Shown: positions 40,433 through 48,623 of the stretch, piece after piece | Position numbering within the stretch: the first letter of the stretch is position 1 | How the letters are laid out: each line of letters starts with the position of its first letter | Origin: Pyrinomonadaceae bacterium | Lineage (GTDB): Bacteria > Acidobacteriota > Blastocatellia > Pyrinomonadales > Pyrinomonadaceae | DNA: 64,000 nt | Direction: 5' to 3' | NCBI GenBank assembly: GCA_014380365.1 | Contig: JACMJZ010000012.1 | Location: forward strand, 434,001-498,000 | Program-made: the position numbers and the translations under genes | The notes under the pieces: generated by a model | Database searches by the model: none | Seen by the model: only the letters and a program-made list of their open reading frames with translations | Told to the model about the DNA's origin: nothing

Positions 40433-43204
40433 TCACGGAATATTGAGCCCGCGACGCGAGGGCTGAGGCGCGGCGCCGGGTCGATAATGATAGTCGGTTC
40501 CGCAGTATCGTCTTGGTTCAGTTCCCAGCACGAAGGTTCTGGTCCTGATCACCGGACAACTTTCCACCGCGATTAGTCCGGTCGACGGATCGATGTCCAG
40601 GGTTATCGTCCCTTCCAAACGTCCCGCATCGGTACTCTTTGTTTCATACTTCGGCTGCCGCACACGCGGAGAGCTTGCCGGCGCGGGTTCCAACAACGGT
40701 GCCGGAACATATTCGAACTCCGGAATCGGCGTTTCTTCAGTCTCCGGTGTAGGTTCTTCGTCGGGACCTAAATCAGACGATGCATGCGGCGACGTGCCGT
40801 TGATGAACAATTCGATTCGTTTCTCCGGATCGTCTGCCGAGGCGGGGCCGCCGGTCCTGGGATTTATCGGCACCTGCTCGATCCCGGCGGGCATCTGCCA
40901 GTCGCCTTGCCACTCCGGATGTTCCCCAAGGGCCACGCTCATGAAGTCAGTCCAGATCGGCAGCGCCGAATTTGCTCCGGTCAGTCCCAGCTGTGACCCA
41001 TCGTCAAACCCGACCCAGACTACGCACACCAGCTCCGGCGTGTAACCCGCAAACCATCCATCGCGCGACGTGCCGGTCTTGCCCGCAACGTTTGCCTTGA
41101 ACCCACGTGCCCTCACCTTGGCCGCCGTACCGCGATTGACGACGTCCTTCATAAACGAAGTCATCACGTAAGCCACGTCGGGGCGGAATACTTCATTCTT
41201 CTGCGAAACTGGCGCCGCGACAGTCACCCCGTTTCCGGTAGTAATGCGATTGATAGCAATGGGACTCGCTCGCGTACCCAAACTGGCAAATGCGGTATAC
41301 GCCGACGCCACTTGCAAAGGCGTTGCCTCACTAGTGCCTAAAGCCATCGCCGGATACGAACGCGCCGGCTTGGGCAATCCAGCCTTTGCCGCTAGGGCCA
41401 TGACGCGGCCAATCGTGACCTCCATCGCCACGTCGACAGTAATCACGTTCAGGCTATGCACCAACGCATCTCTCAGTGTCACTGGCGCGCGCGTATACGA
41501 ATCGCCAAAATTCCCCGGAGAGTATTCCTGGTTGTCGAAGGTGAAGGTCTTGGGTTCGTCGATGTAGGTTGTCGCGGCGGTGATCACGCGCGGGACGGGA
41601 TCGTAAGCGGTATTGAGCGCGGTGGCGTAGACGAAAGGCTTGAATACTGAGCCCGGCTGACGAGAAGCGTCTGTCGCGCGATTGAGTTGGCTCTTTGAGT
41701 AATCACGGCCTCCGACCATGGCCACGATTTCCCCGGTCCTCGCGTTCATGGCGACCAGCGCCGCTTGCAGTGTTCCCGGCGCAAACCTTTTGCCCTGCAC
41801 TTTGTCCAGCGACGCAAGTTGTTTTGAAACCGCCGCGTACGCCGCGCGCTGCAAATCCAGATCGATCGTGGTGTAAATCCGCAAGTGCTCCGCGGCGCCG
41901 GACCCCGCCACTATATCCGCTAACTGATTCTGAACATGATCGGCAAAATACGGCGCATCGGAAACATCAATGCGACCCTTTGACGATGAAACTTGCAGCG
42001 GCGACTGCTTCGCCTGACTCGCTTCGTCAGCAGTAATCGCGCCGGTTTCCGCCATGCTGTCCAGCACCTGATTGCGCCGCGCGGTTGCCGTTTCGAGTTC
42101 GCGATAAGGGTTGTAACGGTTCGGGCTCCGGATTATTCCGGCGAGAAACGCCGACTCCGGTAACGTGAGCGTCGTGACGTCTTTGCTGAAATAGGCGTCC
42201 GCAGCTTCGCCAAATCCATTGATCGAAAAGCCGGATTGTTGTCCCAGGTAAACCTGATTGGCGTACAGAGAAAAAATCTGCTCCTTAGTCAGCCGCGTCT
42301 CCAGAATCACAGACATGTAGGCTTCGGCGGTCTTACGGCGGTATGTCTTCTCCGGAGACAGCAAAAGATTTTTCACCAGTTGCTGGGTGATACTGGAACC
42401 ACCTTGCCGCGCGATCGGTGAACTGGGATCACTGTCGTAACGGCGCACAAACGCGCGCAGGATGCCGCGCAGGTTTACCCCGTAATGTTCGAAGAAGGAC
42501 CGGTCTTCGGTAACCGTAATAGCTTTGATCAGGTGGGGCGGCAGATCGTTGAATCCAATCACCTTACGTTTGGAACGATCGCGACCGGTGACTGAACTGA
42601 TCAGTTCGGGTTCCAACCAGGCCTTATCCAGTTTTGAATTGTCGTCGAGTTGCGCGAGCGAGCTGATCGATTTTCCGGTCCGCGAGAATTGGACGCGCAC
42701 CCGTTGAAACTGAAGCTGGCCGTCGACAGTTATGTTGTCGCTCGGTTCGACATCGACAAGTCCCGAGCTGACGTAATAACGCCCGCGCGCCTTGTCTGCC
42801 TGTTGAGTCTTTTCCACGTAACCGGCGCGTTTGAGAAACTCAACCAGTCGCTCCGGCGTCATTGCCTGGCCCACCCGGAGTTGTTTGGGCGCCGCATAGA
42901 TCCCCGCCGAGCGCGTGTAGACTTCCCCGGCGAGAAGATTATCAATACGCGCCGAGAAGACCGTCCAATAATAGATCGAGAACCCAACCACGAGGGTCAG
43001 GAGAATAGCTAACGGAATGAGAACGATGGGACTGAGGAGTCGCCGCAGCAGACGCCGCCGGAAACTGGGGCCCGGCTCCGCATAAGAAACGATGCGCGCC
43101 TGCGACCGAGACTGTGACCCAGATCGTGACCGGGATTGCGGCCCGTCTTCTTTCCTCGGCCGCTTTCCGCCTGGCGGTTTTCCTTCAGGGTATTTGATTG
43201 GCAC
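40433..43204 (-). CDS. Class A penicillin-binding protein (PBP1-type)
   Basis: Builds and cross-links peptidoglycan. The 923-residue protein has a short basic/Ser-Arg-Gln tail (about 1-50), a membrane helix (LIPLAILLTLVVGFSIYYW, 75-95), a UB2H-like region, the glycosyltransferase GT51 domain (EDRSFFEHYGVNLRGILRAF and GGSSITQQLVKNLLLSP) and a transpeptidase domain with SVFK, SLN (HSLNVITVD) and KTGT boxes (VAGKTGTSRDGWFAGYTPEL). The C-terminal extension is Pro/Glu-rich. All catalytic boxes are present. It converges with the isc-like operon. Confidence 0.93.
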   Translation of the reverse strand: MPIKYPEGKPPGGKRPRKEDGPQSRSRSGSQSRSQARIVSYAEPGPSFRRRLLRRLLSPIVLIPLAILLTLVVGFSIYYWTVFSARIDNLLAGEVYTRSAGIYAAPKQLRVGQAMTPERLVEFLKRAGYVEKTQQADKARGRYYVSSGLVDVEPSDNITVDGQLQFQRVRVQFSRTGKSISSLAQLDDNSKLDKAWLEPELISSVTGRDRSKRKVIGFNDLPPHLIKAITVTEDRSFFEHYGVNLRGILRAFVRRYDSDPSSPIARQGGSSITQQLVKNLLLSPEKTYRRKTAEAYMSVILETRLTKEQIFSLYANQVYLGQQSGFSINGFGEAADAYFSKDVTTLTLPESAFLAGIIRSPNRYNPYRELETATARRNQVLDSMAETGAITADEASQAKQSPLQVSSSKGRIDVSDAPYFADHVQNQLADIVAGSGAAEHLRIYTTIDLDLQRAAYAAVSKQLASLDKVQGKRFAPGTLQAALVAMNARTGEIVAMVGGRDYSKSQLNRATDASRQPGSVFKPFVYATALNTAYDPVPRVITAATTYIDEPKTFTFDNQEYSPGNFGDSYTRAPVTLRDALVHSLNVITVDVAMEVTIGRVMALAAKAGLPKPARSYPAMALGTSEATPLQVASAYTAFASLGTRASPIAINRITTGNGVTVAAPVSQKNEVFRPDVAYVMTSFMKDVVNRGTAAKVRARGFKANVAGKTGTSRDGWFAGYTPELVCVVWVGFDDGSQLGLTGANSALPIWTDFMSVALGEHPEWQGDWQMPAGIEQVPINPRTGGPASADDPEKRIELFINGTSPHASSDLGPDEEPTPETEETPIPEFEYVPAPLLEPAPASSPRVRQPKYETKSTDAGRLEGTITLDIDPSTGLIAVESCPVIRTRTFVLGTEPRRYCGTDYHYRPGAAPQPSRRGLNIP

Positions 43205-43619
43205 CTTCGGGCTAATTTACTGGCTTTAGCGACTGACGATAGACCGTCGCGGTCTTGCATTACTGTCTGCGGTCAGTCGTCCATCCTCGCAACCCCAGTT
43301 TAGAGTACGCAGTTTGGAGTACCGCCTTCAGGGGGTATTGTTCGGTAAAGCCCGCCTTGAAGGCGGTACTCCAAGCTAAGATGCTAACCGCTGGCATCCG
43401 AGCGTGTCCACCCCGAGCCGCGTTTAGTAATGGCATAACGTGCGTTGACAGTCTACGGGGCACTAGCCCGACCGTTAGGGAGGGCTCCGATGCGATGGAA
43501 TTGAGCCCTCCCTGACGGTCGGGCTAGTCCCGGGGACGTAGCAACACACAACCATCGCCAACCCGCATTGAATCTGGAATCAATTGTCTCGGATAGCAAC
43601 TGTCACTATAGTCGTGGAT
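43205..43619. other. Intergenic region with two palindromes
   Basis: The gap between the PBP start and hicB holds an inverted repeat with arms GAGTACCGCCTTCAGGG and CCGCCTTGAAGGCGGTACTC (about 43316-43373) and a family-A palindrome (43457-43534). No gene is supported here; the small frames are repeat-encoded. Confidence 0.6.
43457..43534. repeat. Family-A palindrome, copy 4
   Basis: Arms start GGGGCACTAGCCCGACCGTT (43457) and end GACGGTCGGGCTAGTCCCC (43532), pairing over about 30 bases with a 15-base loop. One T replaces C in the left core compared with the copies at 691 and 17845. Confidence 0.85.
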
Positions 43620-43814
43620 ATGAATATCAAGATTGTGATCGAGCCGGGCGAGGATGGTTACGTTGTAGCCCATGTCCCAGCACTCAAGAGTTGTTGGTCG
43701 CAAGGCAAGACTCGTGAAGAGGCTTTGGCTAACATTAGGGAAGCAATCGATCTTTATCTGGAGCCTGAGCCCGAGGAGATCCGGGATCGCGAAGTGGTAG
43801 AACTAAGCGTATGA
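43620..43814 (+). CDS. HicB-like antitoxin, without its HicA toxin
   Basis: A 64-residue protein: MNIKIVIEPGEDGYVVAHVP followed by SCWSQGKTREEALANIREAI and DLYLEPEP, the HicB_like fold of an antitoxin. The GTG/ATG region around 43584-43620 offers earlier starts; ATG at 43620 fits the family. Its stop overlaps an ATG (ATGA). That next frame starts MKLPFANPT, as HicA toxins begin MKLP, but runs at once into a palindrome and stops after 20 codons. HicA therefore seems lost. Confidence 0.8.
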   Translation: MNIKIVIEPGEDGYVVAHVPALKSCWSQGKTREEALANIREAIDLYLEPEPEEIRDREVVELSV

Positions 43815-43874
43815 AGCTCCCGTTTGCAAATCCGACACGCCCTGAAAGGGCAAAAGAAAGTAGTCGGGGGTAAG
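43812..43874 (+). pseudogene. Remnant of a hicA toxin gene
   Basis: ATG overlapping the hicB stop (ATGA) begins MKLPF, as HicA proteins do, then reads NPTRPERAKESSRG and stops. From codon 6 on the sequence is a CGCCCTGAAAGGGCG hairpin, so the repeat has replaced the toxin body. The HicA identity rests on position and five residues. Confidence 0.4.
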
Positions 43875-43992
43875 CGCTGCTTCAGCGCGCCACCCCTGGA
43901 TCAGGTTTGTTTAGAGATCGCGCCCTGTGTAGGGGCGCAAGAGATTTTCTGGCACCCTTTTTCAGGGTGCATTCGTTTGATGATTAGTTTCC
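43838..43992. repeat. Cluster of small hairpins after hicB
   Basis: CGCCCTGAAAGGGCA, GCGCTGCTTCAGCGC, GCGCCCTGTGTAGGGGCGC and GCACCCTTTTTCAGGGTGC follow one another. The first resembles CCTGAAAGG with GAAAGTAGCCGG at 46931-46985, so they may be one family. No gene is encoded. Confidence 0.65.
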
Positions 43993-44029
43993 AGCGATGT
44001 AACCAACGGGTAAGCTTTGTGCGCTGCCG

Positions 44030-44500
44030 TCAGCCACCGGCCGGTTTTTCTTTGGGAGCTTCTAGAATCGCGGTGACAGGTTTTAGGCCGAGCTTGTGAG
44101 CCTCTATGGCTGTCTCGTCGGTCTTCGCTTGTGATTTCAGGGAATATCGCATGGATGTCTCTAACAGGCGCAATCCGTGCTCGTTAGTCATGCGCTCTTG
44201 CAGCATTCGTACATAGGCTCCACACACGAGGCAGCCGAAACAGACCATCAGCAAAGCGACGAATTCGGTCTTGCTCATGTCCGCAACTGCCAAACCAAAG
44301 AGTTTGACTTTGAGGACGAGAGCAAAGGCTATTAGGGCCCCTCCCAGAGCAAGCAGGAATGTACTGGCACGCTTGTCCGCGACCTCGGATACTTCCTTTA
44401 TCGTCTGAACGATTTGAGAAAGGCCGAGGATTTGCGGAGGTGCCGTCGCGGCTAGTGAAGGCGATTCTTGTGTTGTTACTGCGTTTTCGGATTCCGACAT
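44030..44500 (-). CDS. Membrane protein of unknown function
   Basis: A 156-residue protein with GGGGAGG at good spacing before the ATG at 44500. It has a polar N-terminus, a helix (IVQTIKEVSEVADKR), two membrane helices (STFLLALGGALIAFALVLKV and FVALLMVCFGCLVCGAYVRM) and a polar, helical tail. Codon use and AT content differ a little from the housekeeping genes. No family is recognised. It may work with the membrane protein encoded just upstream. Confidence 0.7.
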   Translation of the reverse strand: MSESENAVTTQESPSLAATAPPQILGLSQIVQTIKEVSEVADKRASTFLLALGGALIAFALVLKVKLFGLAVADMSKTEFVALLMVCFGCLVCGAYVRMLQERMTNEHGLRLLETSMRYSLKSQAKTDETAIEAHKLGLKPVTAILEAPKEKPAGG

Positions 44501-44619
44501 AGTTGCCTCCCCGAGAGTATGATAACGACTGACTTAGTCATTCAGGCAATGTTAGCTACCATCCAGTTGTGATCTCGTCTGCTACTTGATTAGTCATCGC
44601 TAAATCAATTCGCCTAGGA

Positions 44620-45612
44620 CTAGAATGGCTCATCAAGGGCCCAATCCTCTGACCGGAACCTTCTCAGAGCTTTATCTACATCCTCATCGCTGCCAAATTC
44701 CTCAACTAGGTCCTTCCTGAGACGAACAACGCGAGACCTCTTCCCGTCGAGTCTTTTCCAATACTCCTTCCACACCCCATCAATGTGGCTTTGTCGCTCC
44801 CAACATCTCGCCGCCAGGTAAACGATGAGACCCAGCCAGACCGTTTCAACGGCGAGCGCGACGCTAACCTCTCCCGGCCTAACCACGCCCAGCCGGTAAG
44901 TCGAATAGTAGTCGTACACGACGACGGAGGTGAAAACCAATACGGGCAAAACGCAAATCGCCCTCGGTGATGCGGCCAACCATTGATTCTTCTTTTCCCC
45001 TTTCATATGAGGGACAGTAAAAACTTGCCTCATGGCAACCGCATGATAAAAGCCCGGTAACCGATCGTGGATTACCGCCTCCCTTAAGGATACGTTTAGG
45101 TTTTTTATTTCCCTGGATAAGCTGTATCTCATCATCAGTAAGATCAGGATGAGCGTCACGCCGCCGATAACACCTAAGTCATTGGCGTCGAATGCAATGC
45201 CGAAAAAGGGCGCCCTAATAGAGCGAACATTATCTATATATGCTCTCATCGACTCGTGACGAATTTGATCCCGGAACTTACTTACAGGACTCTTACCACC
45301 GCTCTCTCCAAGCCCAGCCAAGCCAAGGATCTTAATACTTTCGACGTCCTCCTTTTCCTTGAGTTTTGGATTATGAGCACAATCCAGAAGTTCACAAACG
45401 CGTCCTTCGTCCAAATTATATGCTTGTCTTAATCGATGGAGCTGCCATGATGAGCTCAAAGTGTTGTACCAACCGATGCCTATCAACACACTGGCAACGA
45501 CCAGAACTATGGTCACTGTTCTCGTTCGACTGGCGGCGTCACTTGTTACGCTAACGTAGCCATCCAAGTCGAATTCGCGATCGAGGGCGTGGTTTTCTAG
45601 TGAGTCAGACAT
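44620..45612 (-). CDS. Multi-pass membrane protein of unknown function
   Basis: A 330-residue protein with about four membrane helices: VTIVLVVASVLIGIGWYNTL near residue 35, LGVIGGVTLILILLMMRYSL near 150, AICVLPVLVFTSVVVYDYYS near 218 and VSVALAVETVWLGLIVYLAA near 250. Loops are highly charged. The end is an acidic helical tail (EEFGSDEDVDKALRRFRSED). No family is recognised. It stands in the same accessory patch as the other orphan genes. Confidence 0.68.
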   Translation of the reverse strand: MSDSLENHALDREFDLDGYVSVTSDAASRTRTVTIVLVVASVLIGIGWYNTLSSSWQLHRLRQAYNLDEGRVCELLDCAHNPKLKEKEDVESIKILGLAGLGESGGKSPVSKFRDQIRHESMRAYIDNVRSIRAPFFGIAFDANDLGVIGGVTLILILLMMRYSLSREIKNLNVSLREAVIHDRLPGFYHAVAMRQVFTVPHMKGEKKNQWLAASPRAICVLPVLVFTSVVVYDYYSTYRLGVVRPGEVSVALAVETVWLGLIVYLAARCWERQSHIDGVWKEYWKRLDGKRSRVVRLRKDLVEEFGSDEDVDKALRRFRSEDWALDEPF

Positions 45613-45721
45613 CGACGTGGTTCTCCGTGAGATTAGAATCAGACATATGAAGGCCTATGTTCAGGCGCAAAGCAACGACGGCACGAAAGGAAGTTACATT
45701 CTGGGCTCAGGCAAAAGAGCG

Positions 45722-45898
45722 TCACTTAGGAACGCTGAAGATCGCGATGCGTTTGCTCCCCATGTTGATGGTGTGAAGCAACGTGGCAACAAAGACGCGC
45801 TTTCGTCCCGTCGTGGCCGCAAGCCGCCAACCGGTTCCCTTAGTCATCTTCTCGCCCTTCGGTGCCTTCTTGCCTTTGATACTGATTTCGCCTGCCAT
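45722..45898 (-). CDS. Small basic protein of unknown function
   Basis: A 58-residue Lys/Gly-rich product from ATG 45898, preceded by AAGGAG at 8 bases, the strongest ribosome binding site in this patch. It reads MAGEISIKGKKAPKGEKMTK then a beta-like RKRVFVATLLHTINMGSKRI. Some small nucleic-acid-binding proteins look like this, but nothing proves it. The upstream frame to 46027 is repeat-encoded. Confidence 0.6.
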   Translation of the reverse strand: MAGEISIKGKKAPKGEKMTKGTGWRLAATTGRKRVFVATLLHTINMGSKRIAIFSVPK

Positions 45899-46004
45899 GT
45901 TTTTTCTCCTTATCATTAGTCTCGAATGCGAGGAGGGTTCCTCGCTGGCCCTCATCGCGTATCGAGAAGCGTGGCCCACCCGCTGACGCAGGTGGTTTCG
46001 GACA

Positions 46005-46063
46005 AGAGCCCTACCTGACCGTCCCACCCAGCCGGGCTGCCCGGCCCGGGGGCGTCGGGCTAA
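46005..46063. repeat. Worn or broken family-A element
   Basis: The right-arm phrase GAGCCCTACCTGACCGTC is followed by a GC-rich insert and GTCGGGCTAATGACG, the family-A arm end. It appears interrupted by about 25 bases with a GCCGGGCTGCCCGGC hairpin. Confidence 0.5.
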
Positions 46064-46068
46064 TGACG

Positions 46069-46434
46069 TTAGGTTGTTGGTGAGCCCGTTGGTGGTTTGC
46101 GGACGGGTTTCTTACGTTCGCTACGGCGGGTACCGCCTACCAGCTCATACTCGCTGCTGTCGGACCCGTACTGGGCTTCGACTGCTGAAAGAATGCGCCG
46201 GTTCCAGTCAGCCAGGCCGCGCTCGCGCGCATCGAGACGATTTTGTTTGTCGTCCAGAGCGGCGACATCGCCGTTGTAGCTTTCCTGGTCGTCGCTGTAA
46301 CCTGTCACTTCCCCTTCGAATTCAGACTGTTTCAAATTTGGTCCGAAGTCCGCGGGAGTCTGGAATTGCTTAAGTCCGGTAAGCCGCTGCCGGGCGATTT
46401 CGAGAATTTTGGAACTGCGTCTTGGTCTGGCCAT
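46069..46434 (-). CDS. Small charged protein of unknown function
   Basis: A 121-residue protein; GGAGGA lies about 8 bases before the ATG at 46434. Basic start (MARPRRSSKILEIARQRLTG), acidic middle (FEGEVTGYSDDQESYNGDVA), a helix (RLDARERGLADWNRRILSAV) and a basic tail with RKKPVRKPPTGSPTT. Looks like a real, partly disordered protein. I do not recognise it. Confidence 0.62.
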   Translation of the reverse strand: MARPRRSSKILEIARQRLTGLKQFQTPADFGPNLKQSEFEGEVTGYSDDQESYNGDVAALDDKQNRLDARERGLADWNRRILSAVEAQYGSDSSEYELVGGTRRSERKKPVRKPPTGSPTT

Positions 46435-46609
46435 CGTGAGAATCCTCCCCGGATTTACCGTGTGATTGAGTTAAGTAGCAGAGCGAGGCACCTGAGGCGC
46501 GGAAGTATATGCCTATGCCGGAGAAAATCAAGGAAAAAGTGGTATTCCCGAAGGAAAACAAAGAAAGACCCTTGAAAAGCTCGCGATCTTAGTCGCTAAG
46601 GTCGCAAGA

Positions 46610-46805
46610 TTTGTTCTTCCGGTCGCGAGTCAGGTTCTTCCGGTCGCGAGTTTGGTTCTTCGGATTGGCAGATTGGCAATTTAGGTCGCGAGGTTGGCTC
46701 TTCAGATTAGGAGATTGGCAATTTAGGTCGCGAGGTTGGTTCTTCAGATTAGGAGATTGGCGATTTAGGTCGCGAGGTTGGTTCTTCAGATTGGGAGATT
46801 TGTAG
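46610..46805. repeat. 42-base tandem repeat array
   Basis: Three near-perfect copies of a 42-base unit built from GGTCGCGAGGTTGGTTCTTC and AGATTAGGAGATTGGCAATT, preceded by two 21-base partial units (GTTCTTCCGGTCGCGAGT). Further worn units follow to 46907. Copies are regular without spacers, so this is not a CRISPR array. Confidence 0.85.
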
Positions 46806-47003
46806 CCACGGTTGGAATCATATGTGCTCCGCCGCTGAGATGCGTCTTTCCGGTCGCGAGTTTGGTTTTTGAGATTGGAAGGTTGACTCTTGAGATCGCG
46901 AGGTCGGTAGCCACAGTCGCCGATCTTCAGCCTGAAAGGCTGTCAGAAAGTAGCCGGTGGTCGGCGCGGAGCGGAGACCACCGGCGCATCAAGAGATAGA
47001 AAG

Positions 47004-47283
47004 TCGGCAACCCGCAGGGTTGCCAGAAACAACCCTGGCACCTCTACGAAACGGTGTCAGAAACGGTTGCACTCCTCCAGTGTGCAGACAAACTGCTCGG
47101 GCTTTCCGGTGGGCTTCGCTTCGCTGCGACCACCGGACCACGAAAGAACTAGTCAGCAACCCGCAGGGTTGCCAGAAACACCGTGGCACCGCCATGAAAC
47201 TCGTCAGAAACGGTGGCACTCCTCCAGTTGCAGACAAACTGCTCGGGGCTTTCCTGTGGGCTTCGCTTCGCTGCGACCACCGG
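47004..47283. repeat. 130-base direct duplication made of hairpins
   Basis: Two copies (47004-47136 and 47153-47283) are about 85-90% alike. Each starts GCAACCCGCAGGGTTGCCAG, a small hairpin, and ends GGGCTTCGCTTCGCTGCGAC. The second copy runs into the upstream frame of the channel gene. Similar hairpins flank the pair (GCCTGAAAGGC at about 46932). Confidence 0.8.
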
Positions 47284-47329
47284 CTACTGTCTGACATCCC
47301 TTCAGGCTGAATGGGTGCTATTCTTAGGC

Positions 47330-48400
47330 ATGAGCCGATCGTCGTCTCCCGAAGCTCCTTCCCCGTCCGGGTACCAACGCCGAATCCTTTATGCCGTGAC
47401 CGCCGTGGCGATTGCGATTGCCGTTGGCACAGTCGGGTTCCATCTAATCGAGGGATGGTCGCTGCTTGATAGTCTCTACGTCGCAGCGCAAACTGTAACC
47501 ACCGTCGGTTATGGTGACACCACGCCGCGCACTGTAAATGGTCGCATCTTCGCCGTAGTCTTCATGATCGGCGGCGTCGGCGTTGTGCTCTACGCGCTGA
47601 CGACGGCGGTACAAACAATAGTGCAATCGGAAATCATCGCGACGCTGGGCCAGAAACGACAGTCACGAAAAATAGGAAAGATGCGAAACCACTTCATTGT
47701 TTGCGGCGCTGGACGCGTTGGTTCACATCTGGTGCGCGCGTTACTTGGCAGCCAGGAGATTTTCATTGTTATTGAACGGGATCCGCAGCGTGTCGCGGAA
47801 TTGACGGACTTGGGAGTCGCGGTGCTGGTGCGCGATGCGACGCTGGAGGAGAGTTTGCGCGAGGCAGGCGTCGAGAACGCGCGTGGACTGGCTGCGTGTC
47901 TCCCGGACGACGCGGACAACGTCTACGTGGTATTGACGGCCCACGATCTGAATCCGGGACTACACATCGTGGCCCGCGCGGCGGAAGAGCAAGCAGAAGC
48001 CAAACTGATTCGCGCCGGCGCTAACCGGGTAGTCGCTCCGACGATTATCGGCGGCCATCGCATGGCCATGGCGTTGACGAAGCCGGCGGTTGACGATTTT
48101 CTCGGATCGATTACGGCCAACAAGCTGGAGCTGGCATTTGAACAGCTCGAGGTTGCGCCTGAGTCGCATCTGGTGGGAAGGAAGTTGAGTGAGACAAACA
48201 TTCGTTCGGACCTGGACATAGTGGTGGTTAGCATTCGGCGCAGCGGTGGGGAGATATTCTTCAATCCGAGCGGCGAGGCAACTATCGAAAGCGGCGACAT
48301 GCTGATTGCAATTGGACACGTTGAGTCGCTGATGAAACTTACTGCTTTGGCGAAGGGCGACAAAAAGTCCAAAGCCCAAGGTCCAAAGTCCAAAGTCTGA
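47330..48400 (+). CDS. Potassium channel with TrkA-N/TrkA-C domains
   Basis: A 356-residue two-helix K+ channel subunit with cytoplasmic RCK/TrkA domain. It has two membrane helices around the pore loop, with the selectivity filter TVTTVGYGDTTPRTV, an NAD-binding TrkA-N fold (HFIVCGAGRVGSHLVRALLG) and a TrkA-C domain near the end (SHLVGRKLSETNIRSDLDIV). The start at 47330 matches the family; the frame to 47213 is repeat-encoded. The last residues (KSKAQGPKSKV) are encoded by the first arm of a long heptad palindrome, so the original tail may have been changed. Confidence 0.9.
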   Translation: MSRSSSPEAPSPSGYQRRILYAVTAVAIAIAVGTVGFHLIEGWSLLDSLYVAAQTVTTVGYGDTTPRTVNGRIFAVVFMIGGVGVVLYALTTAVQTIVQSEIIATLGQKRQSRKIGKMRNHFIVCGAGRVGSHLVRALLGSQEIFIVIERDPQRVAELTDLGVAVLVRDATLEESLREAGVENARGLAACLPDDADNVYVVLTAHDLNPGLHIVARAAEEQAEAKLIRAGANRVVAPTIIGGHRMAMALTKPAVDDFLGSITANKLELAFEQLEVAPESHLVGRKLSETNIRSDLDIVVVSIRRSGGEIFFNPSGEATIESGDMLIAIGHVESLMKLTALAKGDKKSKAQGPKSKV

Positions 48401-48602
48401 AGATCAGAGGTCAGAGGTCAGAGGTCAGAAGTCAGAAGTCAGGAATTGACCTTCGGCAACGAGCTGGAACAGCTCAATGAACACTCTGACCCCTGATTCG
48501 GACCTCTGACCTCTGACTTCTGACTTCTGACCTCTGACCTCTGACTTCTGACTTCTGACTTCTGACCTCTGACCTCTGACCTCTGATCTTCAGACTTTGG
48601 AC
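48388..48602. repeat. Perfect 55-base inverted repeat of heptads filling the gap
   Basis: Arm 1 (48388-48442) and arm 2 (48548-48602) are exact complements over 55 bases, each holding GTCCAAAGTCTGAAGATC and then repeated CAGAGGT / CAGAAGT heptads. The right-hand side carries extra heptads (from about 48484), so the array has expanded. It fills the gap between the channel and the epimerase genes; arm 1 also codes for the channel's C-terminal tail. Confidence 0.92.
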
Positions 48603-48623
48603 TTTAGACCTTGGACTTTCGAC

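Larger units (their letters stand above)
46435..47329. other. 895-base gap filled with repeats
   Basis: No gene is supported here. It holds a 42-base tandem array (46610-46805) with a worn copy up to 46907, then two direct copies of a 130-base unit (47004-47136 and 47153-47283). Small open frames such as 46611-46805 (FRSRGWFFRLGDW repeats) follow from the repeat and have no ribosome binding site. Confidence 0.7.

Noticed and set aside
46611-46805. 64-codon Phe/Arg/Trp repeat protein
   Set aside because: Pure translation of the 42-base tandem repeat, with no ribosome binding site or start context.
46610-46907. CRISPR array
   Set aside because: Repeats are contiguous, without unique spacers, and no cas gene is present.
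47213-47329. N-terminal extension of the K+ channel
   Set aside because: Encoded by the second copy of the 130-base repeat; the family start fits ATG 47330.
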